Shown one piece after another: positions 37,670-47,484 of a stretch of 63,330 nucleotides of DNA. A model generated the notes under the pieces. The model did not search any database and was not told the origin of the DNA. It saw only the letters and a list, made by a program, of their open reading frames with translations. The stretch comes from Colwellia sp. E2M01. Its GTDB lineage: Bacteria > Pseudomonadota > Gammaproteobacteria > Enterobacterales > Alteromonadaceae. The stretch lies in contig NZ_JAHKPR010000070.1 of NCBI RefSeq assembly GCF_018860585.1, positions 1 through 63,330 on the forward strand, read 5' to 3'. Numbering within the stretch: position 1 is the first letter of the stretch; each line of letters begins with the position of its first letter. A program made the translations under genes and the position numbers.

Positions 37670-37725
37670 AAAAACCTAAAATGAAATTAATTATTAAGAG
37701 TAATTATGAGTGCTGATAGTGAAGC

Positions 37726-38181
37726 TTAGCGGCGCTTATTAAATTTTTGATTTAATGCGGCAAAGTCATCAACTCGATAGCTTTCTTCCACTGAAATATT
37801 AAATGTTTTATCGGCAATGTTACGCCCTTGATATTCAATGACGATGCGCCAAGGGCCAACTTTATCGTCAATTGGTTCCCATATAGTATCACCTAAGAAA
37901 AAATCCCAATCATTGGTTTTAACATAAACTTCACCTTCAAAAGGAGCCATTACTTGGCCCTTTTCATCTAATACATCAGGATGATGAAGAATAAAATTTA
38001 ATTTACAACCTTTGCCTTTTTTAACATTGATTATATAACCAAACTCAATATCTATTTCAGCCGGAATCTCAGTTGTAAATTTTTTAATTTTTGGTAAGTC
38101 TTTTGAATTAGCATCCCATTCACTATAAATACCATAACTCTTCATTGAAAACTCTGGTTTAGTTTTAGCCATATTTAACAT
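37726..38181 (-). CDS. DUF3859-like protein
   Basis: A 151-residue protein without signal peptide, starting at M1 or at M4 (MAKTKPEFSMKSYGIYSEWD). Predicted beta-strands such as IDIEFGYIINVKKGKGCKLN, EGEVYVKTNDWDFFLGDTIW and GPWRIVIEYQGRNIADKTFN suggest an immunoglobulin-like fold. This pattern fits DUF3859, whose function is unknown. It is monocistronic, between a peptidase gene and recQ. The DUF assignment is from memory of the family pattern. Confidence 0.65.
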   Translation of the reverse strand: MLNMAKTKPEFSMKSYGIYSEWDANSKDLPKIKKFTTEIPAEIDIEFGYIINVKKGKGCKLNFILHHPDVLDEKGQVMAPFEGEVYVKTNDWDFFLGDTIWEPIDDKVGPWRIVIEYQGRNIADKTFNISVEESYRVDDFAALNQKFNKRR

Positions 38182-38281
38182 TCATTTTTTAACGTGAGTT
38201 GCACCAATATTTTAATATTAATCTACAAGTAATTTATTTTAAACACAGATTTAAAGTTCGCTAGAGAAGTGTCACATGAAT

Positions 38282-40102
38282 TTAACCATGCTCTTTTATT
38301 AACGCTAAAAAAGGTTGTCCGTAACGTGATAATTTTACATCGCCAATGCCACTTACACTGAGCATTTCTCTAGATGTTTTCGGTTTTATTCTTGCTAATT
38401 CCGACAAGGTTGCATCATTAAATACAATAAACGGTGCAATGTCTTCGCCATCAGCAATCGCTTTACGTAATTCACGTAACTTCGCGAATAAAGCACGGTC
38501 ATAACTTTTTTGTGGCGCTTTTTGCTGCCAGTAACTGGCTTTTTGTAAACGTGGACTGGCGAGCATTAACGGCACCTGTGCTTTTAATACCGCGCCTGAG
38601 GCTTGCGTTAAACATAAGGTGGATTGTTGCTCAATATCTTGCTGTAAATAACCTAAGTGAATAAGTTGACCAATAATTGAGAACCAATAACCCGCAGTTT
38701 TGCCTTTGCCAATACCAAAAGTAGATACTTGATCATGTTCTAATTGCTTAATGTTATCGTTAATATCACCACGAAGTACCGCAATAACATGGTTAATATC
38801 ACCTTGCTGATCAATACGATACACACACGACAAAACTTTTTGTGCTTCAACTGTGCCGTCAAACATACTTGGCGGATCAAGACAAATATCACAGTTGCCA
38901 CAACCTTTTTCGGTATATTCAGCAAAGTAATTCAATACCACTTGGCGACGACAAGTTTGTGCACCAATAAAAGCATCCATCGCTGCAAAGCGTTGCATTT
39001 CAACATTAACGCGCTGTGGGTTATCGCCTTCACTAATACGCTTTTTAATACGGCTAACGTCTTTATCATCAACCAAAAATAACGCTTCTGCATTTAAGCC
39101 ATCACGCCCTGCTCGGCCAATTTCTTGATAATAAGATTCAAGGGTGCGTGGTGGCTCATAATGAATAACATAACGCACATTGGGTTTGTTAATGCCTAAA
39201 CCAAAAGCCACAGTCGCTACGACTATTTGAATGTTATCTTTAGTAAAACCTTCTTGTACGATAGAGCGAATTTCGTTTTCTAAACCGGCATGATAAGCCG
39301 CACAATTAATACCGCTTGCCGCGAGATACTTCGCTAGCTTTTCAACCTGCCAACGACTATTACAATAGATAATGCCGCTGTCTTCAGCCTTTTGTTTTAT
39401 ATAACCTAATAACTGCTTTTCACCATTATATTTAGGTGCAAGGGTAAAACGAATATTAGGTCTGTCAAAACTATCAAGGTGAATATACGGATTAGGTAAC
39501 GCCAGCTGATTTAGAATATCTTTACGGGTAGTAACATCTGCCGTTGCTGTTAATGCCATTACCGGTACATGCGGAAAATTTTTCTTTAAACACTGCAATT
39601 TAGTGTAAGCCGGTCTAAAGTCATGACCCCACTGTGAAATACAATGTGCTTCATCAATGGCAAATAAGCTTAACGGTAATTGGCTTAAGCTTTGTAGAAA
39701 GTAGTAATTGGTTAAGCGCTCTGGTGCGACATACAGTAATTTAATTTCACCGTGCGCTAGGCGATCAAAAATATCGGTTATCTCGCTTTGCTCTAAGCTC
39801 GAGTTAATAAATGCTGCAGGAATACCTTGCCTTGTTAAACCATCGACTTGATCTTTCATCAAAGCAATTAGCGGCGAAACCACCACAGTTACACCCGGCA
39901 ATAATACCGCAGGCAGTTGATAACATAACGATTTTCCGCCACCCGTTGGCATTAAAACAAGCGAGTCTTGCCCTTGCAGTAAACTATTAATAATAGCTTC
40001 TTGGCCTTGGCGAAAGCTTTCATAACCAAAATGATGCTTTAAGGTATCTAGCAGTAAAGTAGGTTGGTCGGCGCTTATTTGAGCTATGATTGGGGTATTC
40101 AA
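38282..40102 (-). CDS. recQ: ATP-dependent DNA helicase RecQ
   Basis: A 606-residue superfamily 2 helicase. Motif 0/I is present ([28 protein letters not shown]), as are motif [19 protein letters not shown], motif III LTATAD, motif [21 protein letters not shown] and motif [12 protein letters not shown]. The zinc-binding region has [13 protein letters not shown] and CGNCDIC. A winged-helix domain and C-terminal HRDC domain (about residues 525-600, [20 protein letters not shown]) complete it. RecQ unwinds DNA in recombination and fork repair. All domains look intact. Confidence 0.95.
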   Translation of the reverse strand: MNTPIIAQISADQPTLLLDTLKHHFGYESFRQGQEAIINSLLQGQDSLVLMPTGGGKSLCYQLPAVLLPGVTVVVSPLIALMKDQVDGLTRQGIPAAFINSSLEQSEITDIFDRLAHGEIKLLYVAPERLTNYYFLQSLSQLPLSLFAIDEAHCISQWGHDFRPAYTKLQCLKKNFPHVPVMALTATADVTTRKDILNQLALPNPYIHLDSFDRPNIRFTLAPKYNGEKQLLGYIKQKAEDSGIIYCNSRWQVEKLAKYLAASGINCAAYHAGLENEIRSIVQEGFTKDNIQIVVATVAFGLGINKPNVRYVIHYEPPRTLESYYQEIGRAGRDGLNAEALFLVDDKDVSRIKKRISEGDNPQRVNVEMQRFAAMDAFIGAQTCRRQVVLNYFAEYTEKGCGNCDICLDPPSMFDGTVEAQKVLSCVYRIDQQGDINHVIAVLRGDINDNIKQLEHDQVSTFGIGKGKTAGYWFSIIGQLIHLGYLQQDIEQQSTLCLTQASGAVLKAQVPLMLASPRLQKASYWQQKAPQKSYDRALFAKLRELRKAIADGEDIAPFIVFNDATLSELARIKPKTSREMLSVSGIGDVKLSRYGQPFLALIKEHG

Positions 40103-40236
40103 AAGATATAATGCATTTTCTTAGGTTTAATCTCATTATTTTAACTCAGGGCAGTAGTGAAAACCTAGTGCTGAACTGTTTTTATTTGGCACCTTATGTA
40201 AATAACCAAAGCTTAGTTTAAATAACAAGAAGACAA

Positions 40237-40269
40237 TGGATCCCCGACAGGACATTTCGGGGATGACAT
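40237..40269. repeat. Dispersed GTCATCCCCG/CGGGGATCCA inverted repeat (reversed)
   Basis: Arms TGGATCCCCG and CGGGGATGACAT with an internal spacer, in the 269-base gap upstream of recQ and downstream of the GGDEF gene. It is the reverse orientation of the copies at 13450 and 26196. Confidence 0.8.
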
Positions 40270-40371
40270 AAGCTATGGGTCTGTTGATCTTTCGAGATTA
40301 CTTTTACAGCAACTTGTTTGGACTTCTTTCTATTAAGACTAGACAAGGCAGAACACGTAACATCTAGCTGG

Positions 40372-41634
40372 CTAGTCTTCTAACTCAGCGCCATAAACGA
40401 CTACTTGATTACGACCATTTTCTTTAGCTGAATGTAAGGCATTATCTGCTTCATTTATTTGTTGCGATATCGCTTCAACACTATCAAAAACCACACCAAT
40501 ACTTAACTCTATAGAAAGTGAATACTCACCTGCACTAATATTTGAAACCGCTATCTCTCGTCTAAAGTCATCTAATTTAATATATAAATTATCAACATCT
40601 AGGCCATGTAATAGTACAGCAAACTCTGCGCCAGCTAATCGTGAAGTTAGCCCTGAGCCAAAGTGCTTACGAATATACAGTGCAATAATTTTTAAAACTT
40701 GGTCACCAATATTATGGCCGTAGTTATCATTAATCTTCTTGAAAAAATCAATGTCTATGATCGCTAAACAATAAGGTACTTTTTTGGCGGTGTATTCTTT
40801 AATACGTTTTTCTGCATTATTAAAAAATGAACGACGGTTAGACAGCTCGGTTAAATAATCAATATTCGCTGCATGTTGAATTTTGGCAATATTGTTTAAA
40901 CTTTCAATATTTTGCGTTATACGACAGTAAAACTCTTCAGGACAAAATGGCTTACGTAAAAAATCATCAGCACCATTTTTAATAAACCTTGCTGAGTGAA
41001 TACCATTACTCGCCCCAGAAATACCAATAACCGCAAGTTGTTCACGGGTGTAAATACGGCGAATTTGATTAGTTAATTCAATACCCCCCATCACTGGCAT
41101 TTCCATGTCGGTGATCACCATCTTTACGTTTTTATGCTCTTTTAATCTTTCCAAAGCCTCAGCGCCATTATTAGCGGTAACCACAGTAAAGTTGCGGCGT
41201 TTGAGTAACTCTACAATATGTCTGCGTGCAGACGATGAGTCATCAACCACTAAAACCGTACTGTTATGGTTAACTTGTTGCCAATGTAAAATACGCTTTA
41301 AATAAAGAAAAGCTTGGCTATTTTCTTTGGGAATATAATCTATAACAGGTTGGGCAAGAATCTTTTGTCGTGTTTCATCATCCATTTTTCCTGTCATTAC
41401 CAGACTAGGAATACCATGCGATAAAACATAAGCAATTGCTTCACCATCGTTTGCATCAGGTAATGCATAATCAATAGTTGCGGCAAAAAAGTTGGTATCC
41501 GTAGCTAAAATGCTTTTTACTTGCGCTAAGTTTGAGGCAACTACTACCTCAAACTTTAATGACTGGGCTATTTGCTTAATAACGGTGGCAATCGGTTTAC
41601 TGTCTTCTACTACTAATAATCGTTGAGACATCAC
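40372..41634 (-). CDS. Double-receiver response regulator with degenerate GGDEF domain
   Basis: A 420-residue protein. The first receiver (about residues 1-115, RLLVVEDSKPIATVI and TIDYALPD) and second receiver (about 128-245, STVLVVDDSSSARRHIVELL and VITDMEMPVMGG with a phospho-acceptor Asp) are followed by a GGDEF domain (about 260-420). The domain keeps DYLTELSNRRSFF and IDIDFFKKINDNYGHNIGDQ, but the signature is SRLAGAEFAVLL near residue 331. The GG(D/E)EF motif thus reads AGAEF, having lost the first Gly and the metal-contacting acidic residue. It is probably inactive or weak as a diguanylate cyclase and may sense or bind. No I-site RxxD is visible. It stands alone between recQ and uvrD. 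Confidence 0.85.
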   Translation of the reverse strand: MMSQRLLVVEDSKPIATVIKQIAQSLKFEVVVASNLAQVKSILATDTNFFAATIDYALPDANDGEAIAYVLSHGIPSLVMTGKMDDETRQKILAQPVIDYIPKENSQAFLYLKRILHWQQVNHNSTVLVVDDSSSARRHIVELLKRRNFTVVTANNGAEALERLKEHKNVKMVITDMEMPVMGGIELTNQIRRIYTREQLAVIGISGASNGIHSARFIKNGADDFLRKPFCPEEFYCRITQNIESLNNIAKIQHAANIDYLTELSNRRSFFNNAEKRIKEYTAKKVPYCLAIIDIDFFKKINDNYGHNIGDQVLKIIALYIRKHFGSGLTSRLAGAEFAVLLHGLDVDNLYIKLDDFRREIAVSNISAGEYSLSIELSIGVVFDSVEAISQQINEADNALHSAKENGRNQVVVYGAELED

Positions 41635-41757
41635 AATACCTTTTTATTATATTTTATTTTAATGTAGCTGAGATCGACTAGTTAGCAGTTAGCACTCAGA
41701 TATGCGCCATATACGAAGCAAATACAAAGCTATTATCAAGCAACAACCGTTTAACGG

Positions 41758-43932
41758 TTATAGCGCTTGTAAATTAGCAAATTCAACAACTAACCACTTG
41801 CTGCCAACCTCGGAAAAGTTGACTTGAATACGTGCTTGCGCACCGCTGCCTTCGTAATTAAGTACTACACCTTCGCCAAACTTAGCATGCTTCACTCGTT
41901 GCCCTAATTTAAAACCTGAATTTTCAAAGGTTTCAAGGGTAAAGGTATTTGAAAACTTACCTACACTGCTCGGTCGTGTTACTTGCGATTGCATGCGAAT
42001 TTCTTCGGTACATTCTTCAGGTAATTCTCGTAAAAAGCGACTCGCTTTATGGAATTTTTCTTGTCCATATAAGCGGCGACTTTCTGCGTGACATAAGTAT
42101 AGCTTATTCATTGCCCTTGTCATGCCCACGTAACATAAACGTCGCTCTTCTTCTAAACGGCCAATATCTTCTTGCGATTGTTGCGATGGAAACATGCCCT
42201 CTTCAAGACCTGCAATAAATACTAATGGAAATTCTAAGCCTTTAGCAGAGTGCATTGTCATTAATTGTACTGCGGCTTCAAAATCACCGGCTTGTGATTC
42301 ACCAGACTCTAACGATGCATTAGTCAAAAAAGCGGTTAATTTAGTTTGCTCTCCTTCTAATTCGGGATCTTCCACAAACTCTTGGCAAGCAGTCACTAAT
42401 TCATTTAAGTTTTCTATGCGCTGCTCGGCACGTTCGCCCTTTTCAGCTTGATACATAGCTTTTAAACCACTGTTATTAATAATGTGATTGGCTTGTTGGT
42501 CTAAATCTAAATTACAGGTATCGTCTTCTAATTGTTCAATAAGTTGCATAAAGCCAGTAATAGTTTTTGCGCCACGACCTTTTAACTGTTCGGCATGTAT
42601 TAATTGCTGGCAGGCTTGCCACATGGTCACTTCTGCGCTGCGCGCTGCGTCTCTAACAATAGATAGCGTTTGATTACCAATACCACGTGTTGGCGTATTA
42701 ATAACACGCTCAAACGCCGCATCATCATCACGGTTATTAATAAGACGCATATACGCTAGCGCATCTTTGATCTCTTGACGTTCGTAGAAACGATGACCGC
42801 CATAAATTCGGTACGGTAAATGACTTTGTAATAATGCCGCTTCAAGTAAACGAGATTGCGCGTTTGAACGATATAAAATAGCTATTTCATCAAGCTTGCC
42901 GCCTTCGTCCTGCCATTGCTTGATACGTCCTGCAATAAAGCGTGATTCGTCAATTTCATTAAAAGCAGTGTAAATTGAGATTTTTTCACCAGCACCGCCA
43001 TCAGTCCACAATTCTTTACCCATGCGGTTACTGTTGTTGCCAATTAATTGGTTAGAGGCTTTCAAAATATTCGCGGTTGAGCGGTAGTTTTGCTCTAATC
43101 GAATAGTTTGTGCGTCGTCATATTCGCGAACAAAGCGTTCAATGTTTTCAATTTTAGCGCCACGCCAGCCGTAGATGGATTGATCATCATCACCAACAAT
43201 CATTACCTTGCTGCGCGCTTTACCTAACATAGTTAACCAAGCATATTGAATGGCGTTGGTATCTTGAAATTCGTCAACAAGAATATGGCCAAAACGTTGT
43301 TGGTAATGATCTAATAATGCAGGGTTGTTTAACCATAGCTCGTGAGCGCGCAATAATAATTCAGCAAAATCAACTAAGCCTGAGCGATCACAGGTTTCTT
43401 GATAAGCTTTGTATACTTTCAGAAATAACTCTTCGGTAGGATCAAACTGCGCATCAATATGACGTGGACGTAAGCCCTCATCTTTCATACCGTTGATATA
43501 CAAAGTAAACTTTTTAGGTGGCCATTTTTTCTCGTCTAACTCAAGTGAACGCACAATGCGTTTAACTAAGCGCTGTTGATCATCACTATCAAGCACTTGA
43601 AAGCTTTGCGGCAATTTAGCTTCTTGAAAATGCATACGTAATAAACGATGCGCTAAACCATGGAAAGTACCAACCCACATGCCGTGCGTATTACCATGTA
43701 CTACTTGCTCAACGCGGGCACGCATTTCTGCGGCTGCTTTGTTGGTAAAAGTTACCGCCAAAATACTGTGCGAAGAAACCCCCTCAACCTGCATTAACCA
43801 TGCAATACGTTGCACTAAAACTCGAGTTTTACCACTTCCTGCGCCAGCTAGCACCAACATATTTTGCTTTGGCGCGGCAACAACATCACGTTGCTTGTCG
43901 TTAAGTGAGTCGAGTAATTCTGAAACGTCCAT
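41758..43932 (-). CDS. uvrD: DNA helicase II UvrD
   Basis: A 724-residue superfamily 1 helicase. Motifs are LAGAGSGKTRVLVQRIAWL (Walker A), VDEFQDTN (II), MIVGDDDQSIYGWRGA (III), LEQNYRST (IV), TMHSAKGLEFPLVF (V) and YVGMTRAM (VI). A C-terminal extension (about 655-724) ends with the tudor-like segment RVKHAKFGEGVVLNYEG. UvrD works in nucleotide-excision and mismatch repair. The gene is in the conserved dapF-DUF484-HAD-uvrD neighbourhood, here with an intergenic repeat before the HAD gene. Confidence 0.95.
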   Translation of the reverse strand: MDVSELLDSLNDKQRDVVAAPKQNMLVLAGAGSGKTRVLVQRIAWLMQVEGVSSHSILAVTFTNKAAAEMRARVEQVVHGNTHGMWVGTFHGLAHRLLRMHFQEAKLPQSFQVLDSDDQQRLVKRIVRSLELDEKKWPPKKFTLYINGMKDEGLRPRHIDAQFDPTEELFLKVYKAYQETCDRSGLVDFAELLLRAHELWLNNPALLDHYQQRFGHILVDEFQDTNAIQYAWLTMLGKARSKVMIVGDDDQSIYGWRGAKIENIERFVREYDDAQTIRLEQNYRSTANILKASNQLIGNNSNRMGKELWTDGGAGEKISIYTAFNEIDESRFIAGRIKQWQDEGGKLDEIAILYRSNAQSRLLEAALLQSHLPYRIYGGHRFYERQEIKDALAYMRLINNRDDDAAFERVINTPTRGIGNQTLSIVRDAARSAEVTMWQACQQLIHAEQLKGRGAKTITGFMQLIEQLEDDTCNLDLDQQANHIINNSGLKAMYQAEKGERAEQRIENLNELVTACQEFVEDPELEGEQTKLTAFLTNASLESGESQAGDFEAAVQLMTMHSAKGLEFPLVFIAGLEEGMFPSQQSQEDIGRLEEERRLCYVGMTRAMNKLYLCHAESRRLYGQEKFHKASRFLRELPEECTEEIRMQSQVTRPSSVGKFSNTFTLETFENSGFKLGQRVKHAKFGEGVVLNYEGSGAQARIQVNFSEVGSKWLVVEFANLQAL

Positions 43933-44125
43933 AGGGGTAAACCTTTATTTATATGGGTTGCTATTAGTTGCAATATGTTGAGTAAAACTGAAGAAACTAA
44001 TGATTTAGAAAGTGATAAAAAATATGCACAAAGTATATCACTATTTAACTGGGGCTGTCGCGTTGTGCTGTTTATTTTTACAGTAGGTAAATAAGTTAGG
44101 TTTGGAAATACACCTTTTTAGAAAC

Positions 44126-44160
44126 TGGATCCCCGACTAATACACCACGGGGATGACATC
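44126..44160. repeat. Dispersed GTCATCCCCG/CGGGGATCCA inverted repeat (reversed)
   Basis: Arms TGGATCCCCG and CGGGGATGACATC in the 252-base gap between the HAD gene and uvrD. The spacer TAATACACCA matches the copy at 13450 in reverse (TGGTGTGTTA), so these two are the closest pair. Confidence 0.8.
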
Positions 44161-44185
44161 TTTACGACAGGCGAATAACTGATCA

Positions 44186-44953
44186 TTAGCTAAGTAAGGC
44201 TTTAAGCTCTTCAACTCTACCTAATTCAATATGCGGTATTTGCTTTAATTGTTTACCAATTCCATATTGCGGTAAATAAGCGGTTTGACAGCCTGCGTTA
44301 AGCGCGCCATAAATATCAGCAAGACCACAATCACCAACATGTAATAGCTCTGATGGTTGAATAGCGAGTTGCTTACAAACCAAATCAAACATATCGGTTG
44401 CTGGTTTTTGCTTAAGTAAGTACTCACATTCTTTATTAGCTCGGTAATCTTGATAGCCAGCGTGATAAATATGTTGAAAATAATGATCGATACCTAATGT
44501 TTTGGTATTAACATTACCATTACTGATAGACACTATTGGGAATACTCTGCCTAAGCTTTCTAATAAGTCATGAGTCACTTGCGGTACGCTAAAGTCACTA
44601 CGTAGTTCAATAAAATAATCCAAGCCAGCTTGTGCTTCTTGTACTGCAACTTCTTCAGAAAGGTTATGAGCAAGAAAACCTAAGCGATAAGTTTCAAATC
44701 GTATTTTGACTACATCGTGCGTTATAACAGGTTGTGCTTGTACTACTTGAGCGCGATAAGGCGCCCAAAAATTGCTATTAAAAGTCTGATCGGACTTCAA
44801 TATTAGCGTCGGTAATAAAATGGCAAATTTTTCCGTAAAGTAAGCGTTCATCTTTGTTTCGATAACCTGCATTACAGGGCGGTTATTATATAAAGTATCA
44901 TCAAGATCGAAGCTAATTGCTTTAATTTGCGTTAAACGTCGGTAAATTTGCAT
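44186..44953 (-). CDS. yigB: YigB-like HAD-family phosphatase
   Basis: A 255-residue haloacid-dehalogenase phosphatase. Motif I is ISFDLDDTLYNNRPV, motif II Ser lies in PIVSISNGNVNT, and the acidic motif IV is LLHVGDCGLADIYGALNAG. The position beside uvrD and upstream-cluster genes, and the size, match E. coli YigB, an FMN and sugar-phosphate phosphatase. In E. coli xerC lies immediately before yigB; here the interval holds only a 15-bp tandem repeat. The assignment to YigB rests on this synteny as well as the HAD motifs. Confidence 0.85.
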   Translation of the reverse strand: MQIYRRLTQIKAISFDLDDTLYNNRPVMQVIETKMNAYFTEKFAILLPTLILKSDQTFNSNFWAPYRAQVVQAQPVITHDVVKIRFETYRLGFLAHNLSEEVAVQEAQAGLDYFIELRSDFSVPQVTHDLLESLGRVFPIVSISNGNVNTKTLGIDHYFQHIYHAGYQDYRANKECEYLLKQKPATDMFDLVCKQLAIQPSELLHVGDCGLADIYGALNAGCQTAYLPQYGIGKQLKQIPHIELGRVEELKALLS

Positions 44954-44970
44954 TGTTGACTCCTTTGTTT

Positions 44971-45030
44971 AATTACTTTGAGGCTAATTACTTTGCGGCT
45001 CATTATTTTGAGGATAATTACTTTGAAGAT
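44971..45030. repeat. Four 15-bp tandem repeats where xerC is expected
   Basis: Copies AATTACTTTGAGGCT, AATTACTTTGCGGCT, CATTATTTTGAGGAT and AATTACTTTGAAGAT lie end to end, followed by the start of a fifth (AACTTTC). The array occupies most of the 109 bases between the DUF484 and HAD genes. The unit length is a multiple of three, but no longer open frame is built from it. Confidence 0.85.
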
Positions 45031-45062
45031 AACTTTCTTAACAAGATTAACAACTGAACAGA

Positions 45063-45812
45063 TTAAAGTGCTAGATGTTGATGTAATAATTTAGCCACCA
45101 AACGCTTGAATTGACTCAATAATAAAGTATCCATTCGTGGATCAAAATGCTGTGCATCTTCACTGTTAATGGCAAGGAAGCCTAGTGCTTTTTCATCGTG
45201 GCTTAACTTAATTAAAACCACTGAGCCTGAACATGGTTGTGAGAAAATAAGACTCTGTTCACTTTCTTGTAAACGACCAAAATAATATTCACTATTAGTT
45301 AAGCGGTTTTGCATAACGCCAGCACAGTCATTGGTTGATAAACTATCATGACTAAGTACTCGATTATCACTCGGTATTAACCATAATTTGAAAGCTGATA
45401 ATGATAATAATTCTGTAGTGGTTTGATGCAAGCAATCTAATAACTCTTCAGCAGATTGACAATCAAGTAAGCGCAAATACAGATCACTATACAAAACAAA
45501 TAACTGCTCATTGTGGTTTGCCACCGACATTAATTGGGTAATTTCGTCTTCAAGGCCATGTACCTTTTGACGAAGTTGCTGTTGCTGACGCTCAACTAAA
45601 GACACTGTGCCACGTTGATCGTCATTAAGACGTAAGCTAGTCATTAAACTATTGTTACGATTGAAAAACTCAGGGTTGTCTTGTAAATAACTCACTACTA
45701 GTTCATCAGTCAATGGAATATCATCGCTATTGATGCTTTGACTAATGTTCTGGGAAATGTCTTGCGCAATATTGTCTTGTGTTTCGTTCATGTTACTGAG
45801 TTCTTCTTCCAT
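45063..45812 (-). CDS. DUF484 family protein
   Basis: A 249-residue protein of the DUF484/YigA family. The N-terminus has VVSYLQDNPEFFNRNNSLMT and a coiled coil VSLVERQQQQLRQKVHGLED, and the rest is a GAF-like domain (about residues 95-245) with KALGFLAINSEDAQHFDPRM. DUF484 genes typically lie between dapF and xerC; the function is unknown. An alternative start is M8. A 60-base gap follows the dapF stop, so it probably shares the dapF transcript. Confidence 0.85.
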   Translation of the reverse strand: MEEELSNMNETQDNIAQDISQNISQSINSDDIPLTDELVVSYLQDNPEFFNRNNSLMTSLRLNDDQRGTVSLVERQQQQLRQKVHGLEDEITQLMSVANHNEQLFVLYSDLYLRLLDCQSAEELLDCLHQTTTELLSLSAFKLWLIPSDNRVLSHDSLSTNDCAGVMQNRLTNSEYYFGRLQESEQSLIFSQPCSGSVVLIKLSHDEKALGFLAINSEDAQHFDPRMDTLLLSQFKRLVAKLLHQHLAL

Positions 45813-45873
45813 TGGGTATTTTCGCTATTGGAAATAATTACGTTAATGCTTTTAACTATCTAAAGCTAGCAAA

Positions 45874-46704
45874 TTAAATTGATATTTGACCATCATACAC
45901 ATGCGTTGCCGAACCTGACATTTTTACTGGATGTCCAGGTCCCTGCCAATATATACGTAACTTGCCGCCAGGTAACTCTACGGTAACTTGTTTACCTAAT
46001 TTTTTCTGCATATAACCAATAACCACAGCAGCACAAGCGCCGCTACCACAAGCCATAGTTTCTGCAGCACCGCGTTCATACACACGTAATTTAATATAAT
46101 TAGGCGCTACAATTTCCATAAAACCTACATTGGCATCTTCTGGAAAACGTTCATGTAGTGACAACTCTTTACCGAGCGTTGCAACTGGCGCCTCTAAAAT
46201 ATTGTCTACCGTTACCACACAGTGCGGGTTACCCATAGAAACTACGCCACATAAAACGGTTTCGTTTTCACTACGTAAAATATAAGTGCCTTCGGCCTTT
46301 TGTGCAGTAAAAGGTATCTTACTTGGCTCGAATTGTGGCACAGGCATGGTGACTGAAATGTTGCCATCACGCTCAATGTGTAAATTCATCTTACCTGTAG
46401 CGGTTGATACTTTGATCTTGTGTTTATTGCATAAGCCTTTCATGCGCACAAATTTAGCAAAACAGCGCGCGCCATTACCACACATACCTACTTCGCTGCC
46501 ATCAGCATTATAAATACGGTAATGAAAATCTAAATCAGGATCATAAGGTGGCTCAACAACAAGCAGTTGATCAAAACCAACGCCTAAGTTTCGGTGAGCA
46601 AATTTTGTAATTTGTTCAGGCGATAAAAAAACATTTTGCGTGACATTATCAAGCACTAAAAAGTCATTACCCAAGCCATGCATTTTAGAAAAATTCACTA
46701 ACAT
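45874..46704 (-). CDS. dapF: Diaminopimelate epimerase
   Basis: A 276-residue enzyme converting LL- to meso-diaminopimelate for lysine and peptidoglycan synthesis. The two catalytic cysteines are in [16 protein letters not shown] (about residue 75) and [14 protein letters not shown] (about residue 219). The opening [17 protein letters not shown] and the closing HVYDGQISI match the family. Length is normal. It follows lptM by 5 bases on the minus strand, forming a cyaY-divergent lptM-dapF-DUF484-HAD transcript. Confidence 0.95.
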   Translation of the reverse strand: MLVNFSKMHGLGNDFLVLDNVTQNVFLSPEQITKFAHRNLGVGFDQLLVVEPPYDPDLDFHYRIYNADGSEVGMCGNGARCFAKFVRMKGLCNKHKIKVSTATGKMNLHIERDGNISVTMPVPQFEPSKIPFTAQKAEGTYILRSENETVLCGVVSMGNPHCVVTVDNILEAPVATLGKELSLHERFPEDANVGFMEIVAPNYIKLRVYERGAAETMACGSGACAAVVIGYMQKKLGKQVTVELPGGKLRIYWQGPGHPVKMSGSATHVYDGQISI

Positions 46705-46709
46705 TATTG

Positions 46710-46922
46710 TTACTCTAATTCTTCAGCAGTTGACGAGTTCGACTTTATTTCAATAACAGCTTGTTCAGTCCCTGTTTCCGCCGCTATATCTGGCTGTTCT
46801 GGCGTTTCATACAAAGGCCCTTTAATACCACAAGCGGTTAAAAAAGTGGCTGTAGTGAATGCCAAACAAAGTGATTTAAGCGATGGTTTATACTGTAAAT
46901 AACGAGAAGTATTGCTACACAT
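46710..46922 (-). CDS. lptM: LptM/YifL-type small lipoprotein
   Basis: A small lipoprotein. The frame is open from 46973, but the ATG at 46922 gives a compact signal peptide ending in LTAC, so I choose it (about 70 residues). The mature N-terminus [13 protein letters not shown] is the LptM/YifL signature. LptM stabilises the LptD/LptE lipopolysaccharide translocon in the outer membrane. The rest is a short acidic tail. Synteny (cyaY, lptM, dapF) agrees with E. coli. Confidence 0.85.
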   Translation of the reverse strand: MCSNTSRYLQYKPSLKSLCLAFTTATFLTACGIKGPLYETPEQPDIAAETGTEQAVIEIKSNSSTAEELE

Positions 46923-47034
46923 GATGATTTTTTGCCGTGAAAGTCGTTTAAAACAAGGTTTTAGCCTAAGCAAACCATGCTCTATCTATATTTTTTTTGT
47001 CTGATTGCTATTATACTCACATGCTTATCAACAT

Positions 47035-47090
47035 TTATACCAAATATAAGAAGTTTATTCTCGTTCAACGAGACGAAATACTTGGTATTA
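47035..47090. repeat. Palindromic element with TTATACCAA ends
   Basis: Ends TTATACCAA (47035-47043) and TTGGTATTA (47082-47090) are complementary in 8 of 9 positions. The centre contains a near-palindrome TATTCTCGT...ACGAGACGAAATA. The whole can fold into one long hairpin. It lies in the divergent promoter region between lptM and cyaY, 34 bases before cyaY. Confidence 0.55.
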
Positions 47091-47123
47091 TTTAGGCAAA
47101 ACATGATCTTTAAAGGATAGGCA

Positions 47124-47444
47124 ATGAACGATAGCCAATACAACATAGTAGCCGAAGATTTACTTCTCGCGGTAGAAGAAGCCATTGAAGATTCTGGCGT
47201 CGATATTGATTACGAAGGCGTTGGCGGATTATTAACGCTAACCTTTAAAAATGGCACTAAAGTCATCATCAATAAACAAGCACCGTTAAAAGAAATATGG
47301 GTTGCAACCAAGTTCAATGGTCACCACTTTGCCTGTATCGACGGTGTGTGGATAGACAAACGCGGTGGCGATGAGTTTTGGGCATTTTTATCAAAAGCCG
47401 TCAGCATACAAGCTGAAACCGAATTAACACTCGCTGCAGAGTAA
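47124..47444 (+). CDS. cyaY: Frataxin homologue CyaY
   Basis: A 106-residue frataxin-fold protein. The acidic first helix EDLLLAVEEAIEDSGVDIDY binds iron in the family, and the core strands GGLLTLTFKNGTKVIINKQA and WIDKRGGDEFWAFL follow. CyaY modulates Fe-S cluster assembly on IscS. It is divergent from lptM and precedes hemC by 40 bases, so hemCDXY may be co-transcribed with it. Confidence 0.93.
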   Translation: MNDSQYNIVAEDLLLAVEEAIEDSGVDIDYEGVGGLLTLTFKNGTKVIINKQAPLKEIWVATKFNGHHFACIDGVWIDKRGGDEFWAFLSKAVSIQAETELTLAAE

Positions 47445-47484
47445 TAAGCTAAATATTTTTAGAAATAGATTTTGGATATAACAA

